Shown here: one piece after another, positions 54,970 through 64,000 of the stretch
How the letters are laid out: each line of letters starts with the position of its first letter
Position numbering within the stretch: position 1 is the first letter of the stretch
Origin: Kwoniella dejecticola CBS 10117
Taxonomy: Eukaryota > Basidiomycota > Tremellomycetes > Tremellales > Cryptococcaceae
Assembly (NCBI RefSeq): GCF_000512565.2
Contig: NC_089306.1
Coordinates: 930,001-994,000, forward strand
DNA length: 64,000 nucleotides
Direction of reading: 5' to 3'
The notes under the pieces: model-generated
Told to the model about the DNA's origin: nothing
Database searches by the model: none
The model's input: the letters and a program-made list of their open reading frames with translations, nothing else
Program-made: the position numbers and the translations under genes

Positions 54970-57900
54970 ATGTCTTTCATGACTCAGGAGGGAAGTTCAA
55001 GTTCTTCAGCTTCCGAAGAGGAGAAACGAGCGTTGAGGTTGGCGTCCGCGCGAAAGAAAGTGAGCATCATCTCCACATCCGAAGCTGCTTCTCATAATGT
55101 TCATCACTGTTGAAGAGCTATGTCCTGACTGATGGCCCCAGCTGCAGTCTTTTAGAGCATCCCGTTCATCCGAGACCTCAGATTCGTCTCCCATGGGTTC
55201 CTCGTCCGCATCCTCCTCCAAGCCACCGTCGCCTACCAAAACGATGCCTCTCACCACCGAGGCGAGCATTAATTCACCCTTCACCTTCCCGCCTTCTCAC
55301 TCTCGCTCATCAAGCAAGGGCAAAGCCAAGGATTTTGAAGTCGAAGCTCTGCCCAAGCTTGCGAGCACAGGTCACAGGCATAAGAGATCTGATAGTCAGG
55401 CCCATCGACGTCAACGCTCATCAATCTCTGTACCGGCGAATGCCACTCTAGGACCAGGATTATCGAGGCCTACAGTTCTCGGAGTTTTCGATCGCCCGAA
55501 GGATATCATCACCACGCCTGCCACTCCCTTACTCGACTCGCCTCATCTACCATCGGAACCTCGAATATTGCCTGATGAGAACCATGAAGAAGTCGCCGCT
55601 AGGCTGACAGCGTTTTCATTCGGGTCAAAGGCTCCAGTTTCGACGTTCCCTCCCAAACGTAGACAGCAAACTCCTCAACTTTCTGCTCAATCTCTTTTCA
55701 GCGAGGGCTTCTCCTCGACGTCGCCTCTCGCTTCTCCGACATCATCTTCATCTGCACCGAACCTGAATAGGCTGTCCACGCCGTTGTCGCGACCACCCAG
55801 TTTCCTTCTTACTCAAGCAACGCCTCTAGCCTTTGGCTCGCCTACGCCCGCTCCGCCTATGAAAGCAAATCTCGCAAGTCTCCCTTCATCTCCCCCTACC
55901 CCAGCCAGGAGAAGACACTCTCATACCCGATCGAACTCGATTTCGTTGCCCAACCTGAAGCTATCGGGGGCGAGACCCAACTCTCTGGGTATACCTTCAT
56001 CCAACAGCATTCCGTCTTCACCCTGCTCACCAACGAGCGTTCAGGAGGCGAACAAATCACGACTGTCGAGCCCGATCACAGGTCAACGGCTGAAATTTGA
56101 GCCATCAGGTAGAGGTGCAGAAGCTGAGAAGGAAAAGGAAGAATCTCGTCGCAAAGCTTTGGAAAAACTCACCGGTCGATCGTCTCCGGCAAGATCGCCT
56201 GTGTTGGAACCTCACGTCGCTGAAATTAGCCTTCCAGATTTGGACGATGAGGACTCCTCCTCGGTGGCTTCCTCCAATCGACCATTGTCCGGTACTTTTG
56301 GCTCAGGCTCAGGCTTCTTCAGCCGCCCTTCATCCCTCACCTTGCCTCCTTTGACAGCCTCGACAACTTCGACGTCTTCAGCTCTATCCTCCTCGCCATT
56401 TTCTTGGGGTTCACTAAACGACCAACAATCTCCTGTCGAAAGGTGGTCGGGGTTCGGCTTTGGTTTGTCAAAGGATCATGGAAAAGATGAAGGGCTGAAA
56501 TTCGGTATGGATCTCCCCACAGCCATGGCAAAGAGGCCATCGATCAACCGCCAGTTGAGTGCTCTAGCAGAGGTTGACGAGTCTGAAGAGGACGAAGCGG
56601 ATTTTGCAGACACTGAAGCTCCAATCGACATGGCACGAACGTTCTCAGATGAACCTGAAAGTATCATGTCCCCATCAACAATAGAACCCACACCCAGCCG
56701 TCTAAGGGAGCTGCGATTAGGCACGTCGATGACGACTTCCTCCACACCTCGACAAGGCTCGATCGACAGTGTTCAGTCTTTTTCATTTCCGCGTCAAGCC
56801 AGTGCTTCACCGTCATCGCCCACAAAAGCCTACGGAACAATTGGGCGGGGCCGACCGAAGCCTCTCAAGATCGGCTCGACCTCATCTACCCCATCTACCA
56901 GCTCCACCCCTAAGTCAGCGGGCCTGTCCAACCGGAAGAGACCGGCACCCGGTTCAGGCTCAAGGGGAAGCTCCATCTCATACAAGAAAGACGACAGTTC
57001 CGCCTCATCCCACGATCTGTCCGTGGCCATGGGTAGGAATGTCTTCTCTCCCGAGAGTGTTGGTTCACCCTTACCTGCTCAATCTGGTAGTCCTAAACTT
57101 TCGGGTTTTCAAGGGTGGACAAATGTTAATAAAATGAATAATCGACCTTGTCCTCGCCCAAGAACTCTGGTTGGTCTGGGAATTGATAATTCTGGATCCG
57201 GAAGGATTTTGGGCGAACTTGATGAAGCCGATGAAGAAGGGTCGCCCTTACCTGCACATAACATGTGGACTTCCCCTCTTCCGGATCCCGATGCTGTCGA
57301 AGACGTGTTCCAATTTCAAGGAAAAAGGGACAGCTTTGCGGAAGAGTCGGCTTGGCGAGATGTACAATTGGAAATGGAAATGGAGCGGGAAGCCCTCAAG
57401 GAAGACGTCGATACATGGAAGCTGAGATGTTCGAATCTGGAAGAAAAGCTTGAATTGGAACGCAAAGAGAGCGCAATTCTTCGAGAGAGAGTCAGAAAAC
57501 GTGAGTATCTCACGTCCACTTCAATAAACGGCAGAAGCAATATCGCTGACTGCCATTCCATTCATGCTATAATATAGTTGGCGATCGTTTATCTAGCGTC
57601 TCGTCTTTACCTACGGAGCGATCATCCGAATCTCATACCGCTGAATCTCGCTTGATTGCCGAAATGAGAGAGCAGCTTTTCAACCTGACCACGTCTCTCG
57701 AAGCAGAACGCAAAGTAAAAGAGCACGCTCTGAGTCAATTGGCAAGCATCTCACGACCACACCCTGAGGCCTATGATGTAGAAGTCGGTAACGAGCCGGT
57801 CACTGCTACTCCCATATTTGGATTCCCTCGGGACCTCCCTGCCACAGCATCTTCGACTCTCTCACCAATCGTCACGCCAGCGTCTCTGTCTCTAGCGAAA

Positions 57901-58506
57901 TCACCGGATATCGAAAATATAACCCAATTCCGATTCACCCCAGGACAAGATCCGAATTTCTCGAGAATGAAAGGCTGGGGTTTCCCCAAAGATCCTTCAC
58001 CCACCAAACCCGCCCAAAGTCAATCCAAAAAGCGAGAATCATTTTTTGGCTTGTCGACTGTATTGAAAAGAAGTGTCAGTGCGGAACATGCCGAGGAAGC
58101 CAATGGCATGGATCTACCCTGTTTCGTCATCCCCGCCAGCGATGAATGTTCGGAAACCTACAATTACACGCCCAGATCTGTCTCCGAACCTATCAAGAGC
58201 CATTCTCCAGCCGGCATCGAAAACGAGCTCGAAGCGTACGCAGCACATCCCAGCTCGGGCTTCAATTCGGCCGTCTCGTTCTTGTCATCTTACCTTCCTT
58301 CACACTCGGTCGACGACAAGGCTGACGACCCTTTGAAGCAGAGTAAGATGTATGAACCGAATTTCATCAAAAAGGAGAATCAGCAGTATCGAGTGTCGCG
58401 CGGTCCCGATGGAAATGGTACGCGTATGCGAATGAGTATGAGTACCAGTAGAATGGACTTTAGAAAAGGTTGTAAATGCTGTTCGGGACCTGTCATCGAA
58501 TTGTAA
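54970..58506 (+). CDS. Uncharacterised Ser/Pro-rich protein with coiled coils
   Basis: Exons 54970-55059, 55148-57500, 57578-58506 give 1,123 residues. The first exon (MSFMTQEGSSSSSASEEEKRALRLASARKK) begins with an acidic helix. The second exon is dominated by Ser/Pro/Thr-rich, presumably disordered sequence with many SP sites, ending in a strongly helical segment (RDVQLEMEMEREALKEDVDTW, LEEKLELERKESAILRERV). A second coiled coil (IAEMREQLFNLTTSLEAERK) opens the third exon. Short patches such as RKDF..CKCCSGPVIEL at the very end are distinctive. Many SP/TP sites suggest control by proline-directed kinases (inference). Similar domain mix occurs in fungal cytoskeletal or cell-polarity proteins; no family assigned. 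Confidence 0.75.
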
Positions 58507-58944
58507 TATACTACTGTGGCGAGGCCGATGTACATACAAATAAGTGACGGAGAAAGAATGAGGGAGAATGATCTATACTTACTTACATACTTGTATTGGT
58601 GCATGCTTGCATGCTTACATGCATACATACTATCATGCATTCAACCTAATTCTGTACAATTCGAGTACGGCGACTTGCGTGTCTGACTCAGATGCACGAC
58701 GATATGGCACTTCGTACTCCCGCTCACCAACCTAGTTATGCTGACGATAACGAAGCACTGCAAGGCATGTACACATATGTACATATAAATATCGCCATAG
58801 CCTTGTCAATTCGTCCTGTTCCTGCACCCATTTTTCTTCATACTTGATATTGTACAAGCCCTCAAGCCCGCATATCCCAGCATACATCGTTATTCGAACG
58901 TCTTTGTCTACTCAAACGCTTCCTTGCAATAAACCATACTCACA
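58507..58944. other. Intergenic region
   Basis: 3' flank and leader. A GCATGCTTGCATGCTTACAT cluster of TGCATG/ACATAC repeats at about 58600-58640 is the only notable sequence. Confidence 0.5.
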
Positions 58945-60022
58945 ATGCCCATGTTCTATACTCCAACCGATTACAAGCCCAGCGTCTTCAGCGTCGCCAC
59001 CAGTCCCAAAGAAGACCTCGCTGGACTTGCTCCGCTTACTTGCCCATCGTCTGCTGATTCACACTGGGACTCGCAATCGGACTCGAATTCGGACTCGGAC
59101 TTCGTCAAGTTCCGTAAAGCTGCCGAGGCGAAACACCGCAAAGACTGGTGGCGACAGCAGGCACGACAGGTACGACAAAGGCGATATGCTCAGTCCAACC
59201 CTGATGCGCATTCAAACGCATATGCAAATACATATGTAGACGGGTACGAAGCAAGTATCTCAAGCCTCAATGCGAGTGGCGGGCATATCACCCCAACTAT
59301 TCCCACTCCCACTCCAACTCCAATTTCACTTTCAGGCCGTATACACTCGCATCAACTCGTGAAATTCGCCACTCCGTCCGGATCTACAGGCTGGAAGAAC
59401 CCCAATAACGGATGTTGGTCCATCAAAGATCGTTCGGGGTTCAGCATTTCAAAAGGCTCAGACGGGGGTCATTGGATACTCAATCATCCGGACAGAAATA
59501 GCGAGCGATTTGGACGAGGTAATACTTTGGTCACTTTCGAGAATACACGATTCAATAAGAATGCCGATGATGGATCATTCACCTTTGTTCATCCTGATTA
59601 CCCGCTCAATCAGGCGTTCATCTTCGCTTCGAGGGATGGGGGGCTGCTTTTCCAGGATTGGAAGGGTTGTTTCGTTTTTGTGAATAGTAAGAACGAGGTG
59701 ATTTATGGTGATAAACCGGAAGAATCGATGGAAAATCGAAAAATTGTGAATAATGGAAACAGAGGTACGTATCGTCATGAGAAATGTTGACGTGTCTATC
59801 TGAATTTCTGTTGATTATTTGAGTTTCGCATTTTCCGCAGATCAATACTGCACTCGTTACGCCGATGATAGTTCCAGCAAAGACTCTCTTGCCGCGTACA
59901 AGCTCGCAAATGAGAAGACGGCCGACCAAACGGTGTTGCGACTTCGAAATAACACATGGACTTCCAGATTCGTTGACGCCCCAAGAACACTCATGGTCAA
60001 AATCAGTAGACGTCTCGCGTAG
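58945..60022 (+). CDS. Uncharacterised protein
   Basis: Exons 58945-59764 and 59841-60022 give 333 residues; donor GTACGT and acceptor CCGCAG keep frame. If the intron were retained the protein would end soon after NRGTYRHEKC. The N-terminal third has a Ser/Asp block (SDSNSDSDFVKFRKAAEAKH) and a basic WWRQQARQVRQRR stretch; a PTPTPTP spacer follows. The rest is a compact region rich in aromatic and glycine residues (TGWKNPNNGCWSIKDRSGF, GSDGGHWILNHPDRN, FTFVHPDYPLNQAF, LLFQDWKGCFVFVNS), likely beta-structured. I recognise no family. Confidence 0.7.
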
Positions 60023-60265
60023 AATGTTGAACTTCATCAAGATGGGAAATAGAGATTCTGAGCTTAGCATCAAGACCGAATGAATGAAGGACACGATAAT
60101 TCAATAATTATACTTGAATTTATTTGATACTGCATTATTTTTCGACATGTGCTTGATGCGATACTGTACCTGTCATGCTTTAATGATTATAAATGCATCA
60201 ATGCATCAAGATGTCTATCGATACAGTGTATTGTGTTTCTCCTCTGTTGTGCTCTTTTTTTTGCT

Positions 60266-62409
60266 CTACGAGGAGTTGTCTCTGCATGACCATGCTCCGG
60301 CACCTTGGTTGGCGGCGTAGGAGTCTTTGATGTCGATCACTGCTCCGTAAGTCTGATCAGGCGCAATCAAATTAGCATTGAGATATCGAAAACTCGGACC
60401 AGGGCAGTGCAAACCGGAAAACTTACTCCTGCTACCATTAAGAAAGAGCCTAGGGCAATTACGAACAGATTCCAGCAGATAAGGAATTTCCAGAGGGTGT
60501 TTCTCCCTGCTGCATCTCTGTGCCAGTTATCGTATAACCACATACCGGCCTACGGAGAATCATCGATCGCGTCAGCTTTTTGCTCTTCATTACGTTGCCC
60601 ATTGATAGATAGGGAAAGCAAGGCCCAACTTACCATTAATTGGATACATAATACAGTACCAAACAAAGCTCCGACCAAAGAGGCGATACCGTCGAATACG
60701 GGGATAGCACTCGCGATGATATATGAGAACAGAACACATCCGAGGACGCAGCTGTACCATACGATGTAGTGTTTAGCCGAGTTGCTGGTGAGATGTTTCG
60801 ATCCTCTCAGAAGTCGTACAAAGAGGAATTTGGCGGGAAGCTATGTGTGAGATACAGTAATTTGGTCTTAGCACCAGTACCGATTGCTCTTGAAATGAAA
60901 TGTAGAAGTGGGGTTCCGGATGGACGCTTGATCAGATTGGGATCAACTTACATGAGTGAACATCATAGCGGTAACGAATAATCCGGGTAATGCAAGACCG
61001 TAACAAACTTTCTTGAGGGTACCGCCAGCGCTTCCTAAGGCTGGAGAAGCGACGAATTGACCACAATAGTAATACACGACGACTCCGACTACGGTATCAA
61101 CGGCAGTGACGAACCCTTGCGAAAGTAGCATCGATTGGGTGTATTTCCGTTGATCCCTCATTTCAGATACGATACCGAAGCTGAGTGTCGCAAACATGTC
61201 TCGAGTCAGCTGACCGGAGTTCACTCAGGCCTCAGAAGGCGCAATCAAGTGTGAGGTTATCAAGTGAGAGACAAACTCACAAAGCTGGAGTACCTGTAAA
61301 AGCAAATACTAGAGCTGACACAGCTGTGATAGCCTCCGTGAAAGACGGTTGACCGAAAATGACTAGGCCTTTGTCCCATGTATCACCTTCTTGAGGCGCA
61401 GTAGCGGGTCGCTCTTCAACTCCCACAGCGATGGTCAAAGTGAGCACTGGACAAATCCAGTCAAGTCAGCATGGAAACTGACTGGCGAATTGCTGTGAGA
61501 TTTCTGTCAATTCGGGGATAACTCACAAGCACTCATAATGGATATCAATCCGACCCAGCCCAACCAAGAAATCTTTCCTAAAGTTTGTATACAAGACATG
61601 AAGAACGCCACGATAGCTGCAACAGCTACGAAGACGGCTGTACAAGTTCCGTGCGACGATATAGCGTTCAGACCGATCGAGATACCCAACAATCCGGAGG
61701 CCGCAACGCAAGTCATGACTGTGTGAGGCGATTTTAATCAGCTTCTGGTGCTCGGGTTTTGAGCGCGGAATTAGTAGGTATGACTCACAAAGCCAGTACA
61801 TGACTGCTATGACTTCTCTGCCTATTCTACCCTTGAACAGCATATATCCGACGTCATCAATCCCATCTGTTGTACAACACCGTAATCAGCTTAGGTTCAC
61901 CAGTTGGGCTTGATGGATAAGAGTATGAAGCACTCACAGACTGAGGGGTGATTTCTCTTGAACTGTCCTACGACATAGTCGGACCCTAGAAATATTTCAT
62001 TGTCCTATATCAGCTTTGCGGCACCGGTAATCTCGCTCGATTACACTGAAGCTCTGACTTACAACAAATGATGGCTGAAATAACCCATAAACAGATAATA
62101 CCAGGTACAATACCCAGCACAGCCAAAGTCGAAGGTACACTCAACACTCCTACACCAATCTGAGATTTGATCAGGAGTACGGTCGTACCCAGCCATCCGA
62201 CCTATCAGAGTCGGCGCATTAGCCAGCATACTAGGAGGTAATACATGCGAGAGAGTGAAGCGTACATTACGATAGTTGGGACCGTCTTCATTTATATTGC
62301 CAAAGACATCGTCAGTCGAGATGGTAGCTGTCTCCAAGTCGTGGTCCGACTTATTCTTGATGTCTCCTGGCGAGGAGGTAGGCTTGTCTTTGTGGAATTG
62401 GAATACCAT
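60266..62409 (-). CDS. Amino-acid transporter, AAAP family
   Basis: Integral membrane amino-acid/proton symporter or vacuolar exporter with about eleven membrane segments spread over eight or nine exons. The cytosolic N-terminus (MVFQFHKDKPTSSPGDIKNK) precedes the first helix with LLIKSQIGVGVLSVPSTLAV, the family's N-terminal signature, then GIVPGIICLWVI. Later blocks: AASGLLGISIGLNAIS, WLGWVGLISIMSA, ALVFAFTGTPAFFGIVSEM (joined across an intron ending CACTCAG), QSMLLSQGFVTAVDTVVGVVVYYYCG, FSYIIASAIPVFDGIASLVGALFG and WKFLICWNLFVIALGSFLMVAG. The sequence resembles the neutral amino-acid permease (Mtr-like) branch. The stop is at 60266-60268 after GAWSCRDNSS. Substrate is not predictable from sequence. 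Confidence 0.88.
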
Positions 62410-63385
62410 GTTATCACTCCGCTGTCCGATGTTGATCTTGCTTCTTTTGCAGCGTAGGGTGTTCGAGGGCGAGTATCGATGGGTTTGACAAGGGTGAATG
62501 CGCCTTATGTCGAGGTCAGTCAGTACACGCCAATGATTTCTATGATATTTTTTAGACAACAACTTTGAATCAAAAGTAAGTAAATGTAAAACAGATCGAT
62601 CAATTACTAATCATGATAAAATCAATCTCGTCAATAAAACTTCTCCATGTTCTTCCAAAACCCAAAAAATCCTTCTGCAGGTTTGGCGCCGTCTGCTGGA
62701 ATGTGTAGTTCGAGCTGCATATGAGACGGATACCCTGTACTATCCGTCCAACATGATGGTCTAGCGAGCAGAAATGACGAAAGCAGCGACGACATGATCA
62801 AACACCTTGAAAATCTTCCAACCCACAACTTTTATCCGAGTTGAACAAGGAACAAACAGATGCCAAGCTGGAATTGGGATCCTGGGTTTGCCCTGAGCCC
62901 TGGAATCATGATGACATCCGCTCGTTTAAATCATCCTTAACTCCGTCGTCCTTCGAGGGCCACCCCTCTTTCGGATTCGGTTTCGGCGATTTTCCTGTCT
63001 TCTGGTACAAAGCTTACTTGTGCACGCGCGAAAATTTTCGGCTGTATACGGGTACGTCATGCTGTTTTCTGGTATTACGTAAGGAGAGGACTCAGACTCG
63101 AGCTATTAACCGTTGAGCGAGCGTGCTGGTCACGGTGAAAGACGGACACTGTTGCTGATGCAAAACGCAAACAGGCAGCCGTGTCGTAACGGGCAAATCA
63201 TGATGGGCAAATCGCTAGTGTTGCATGCCATTAATCTTTCACCAAAATTCAGCGTTGAGGAATGAAATGGATCTGCTGATCACAAGAACGCCATTCGCTG
63301 GATGAAAAACACCCAGAGACAGCGGATCGACACCATGCTGATAGAAGCATACATATGCAATGCTAATCGCACCAAGGAATAGTAC
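62410..63385. other. Intergenic region with one possible small gene
   Basis: Promoter side of the transporter gene and 3' flank of RRP8. Apart from the small minus-strand frame listed separately, nothing gene-like was found. Confidence 0.5.
62631..62795 (-). CDS. Possible 54-residue protein
   Basis: An intron-free ATG frame on the minus strand: MSSLLSSFLLARPSCWTDST leading into MQLELHIPADGAKPAEGFFG and ending KNMEKFY. The composition of the second half is protein-like, but there is no family match by eye and such short frames arise by chance. Confidence 0.25.
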   Translation of the reverse strand: MSSLLSSFLLARPSCWTDSTGYPSHMQLELHIPADGAKPAEGFFGFWKNMEKFY

Positions 63386-64000
63386 CTAACGCTTCTTATA
63401 CACGCAGGCTTTGAGAATTTCTTCTCCTTCATACACCCTGTCTTCCCAGCCTTCTTCTCCCCTAGCTGGACCAAGAGGAACAGCCGATTCCTTGGTAAAC
63501 CTAAACAGGGTGAAATGGGTCGATGGCGAATCTTGTTCTTCCAATTTGAACCCGAACGATTCGACTTTCTCGACGAATTCTTCTGTGGAAGTAAATCGAG
63601 ATGTTACTTCTGCTACATGGAACGTGCCTCTACCCCAATTTACCATTTATCGGGTTAGCCATTCGTACAACGAGACCGGGCACAATCAGTGCTGTAACTT
63701 ACCCCTCTTTGAGGATTCTGCAAACTTCCGCAATCCCTCCAACCCAATTCTTGCCCATCAGACTCAGGCAGCATACAGCTACGTCCACGACTTCCGAGGC
63801 TTTTTCGTCCTTGTTTCCTCCCTTTTTCTTCCCCTTCTTCCCGGCCAGCACAGCGGAGTTCGTATCGTGAGTCAGACCACCAGGACGTCCAGGAAGGGGT
63901 ATCTGTTCTAAAAAGTCGGCTTGGATGACCCAACCTTCCGATACCTTCTTCGCATCTTCACTGCCACTACCTGGCACACCCGAGTCTCCAACTAAATCAT
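63386..64000 (-). CDS. RRP8: Rrp8-type rRNA-processing methyltransferase, C-terminal part (cut by window edge)
   Basis: Nucleolar S-adenosylmethionine-dependent enzyme; yeast Rrp8 methylates adenine N1 in 25S rRNA and is needed for early 35S processing. Visible: exon from the right edge to 63703 and exon 63629-63386, joined in frame at KEGG. Motifs: VIQADF, VDVAVCCLSLMGKNWVGGI (the family's VAVFCLSLMGTN block), RILKEGGTFHVAEVTSRF (KPGGxLxIAEVxSRF), FVEKVESFGFKLEEQD and FTLFRF. A Lys/Gly-rich insertion (AGKKGKKKGGNKDEK) sits between motifs, as a low-complexity insert. The N-terminal part and SAM-binding GxG lie beyond 64000. Confidence 0.93.

Overview
The window reads as nuclear DNA of a basidiomycete yeast, most likely a tremellomycete of the Kwoniella/Cryptococcus kind. 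This is inferred from dense, very short introns (mostly 45-75 nt, GTRAGT donors) interrupting conserved genes and from compact, closely packed genes on both strands. There are no bacterial features, no recognisable rRNA or tRNA, no CRISPR array and no intact transposon.

Layout. 1-9 kb: an ankyrin + CCCH zinc-finger protein (+), an uncharacterised Pro/Ser-rich protein with a cysteine-cluster tail (+), and a Nop6-like nucleolar RRM protein (-). 9.7-29.8 kb: an unusual 20-kb block with no housekeeping gene (below). 30-36 kb: mitochondrial aconitase (-) and cytochrome c peroxidase (-). 36.8-41.6 kb: a class I/II PLP aminotransferase (-) and a mitochondrial-type single-membrane-span protein (-). 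42.3 kb: a broken gene fragment (-). 43-48 kb: dynactin p150 (-). 48.5-49.7 kb: eIF3k (+). 49.8-53 kb: a dynamin-superfamily GTPase (-). 55-60 kb: two uncharacterised proteins (+). 60.3-62.4 kb: an amino-acid transporter of the AAAP type (-). 63.4 kb to the right edge: the C-terminal part of the Rrp8 rRNA methyltransferase (-), cut by the window end.

The 20-kb block is the part worth attention. It holds eight genes in strictly alternating orientation, forming four divergent pairs: Zn1(-)/K1(+), Zn2(-)/K2(+), K3(-)/K4(+), K5(-)/Zn3(+). The five K genes are paralogues that join an aminoglycoside-phosphotransferase (APH)-fold kinase domain to a long C-terminal region I do not recognise; intron phases and several exon lengths are preserved among them. 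The three Zn genes are paralogues with a disordered N-terminal part and a C-terminal array of CxxC pairs containing a PVEFxRD signature. K3 has a nonsense codon at position 16 and K4 one at position 359, so the family appears to be under birth-and-death turnover. Identical promoter blocks precede K2 and K4, and a related one precedes K1. I could find no described system matching this arrangement; what it does is unknown, and the idea of a co-regulated kinase/zinc-protein module is inference.

Splice sites were placed by eye from consensus and reading-frame continuity. Where full exon chains are given, they are frame-consistent unless stated.
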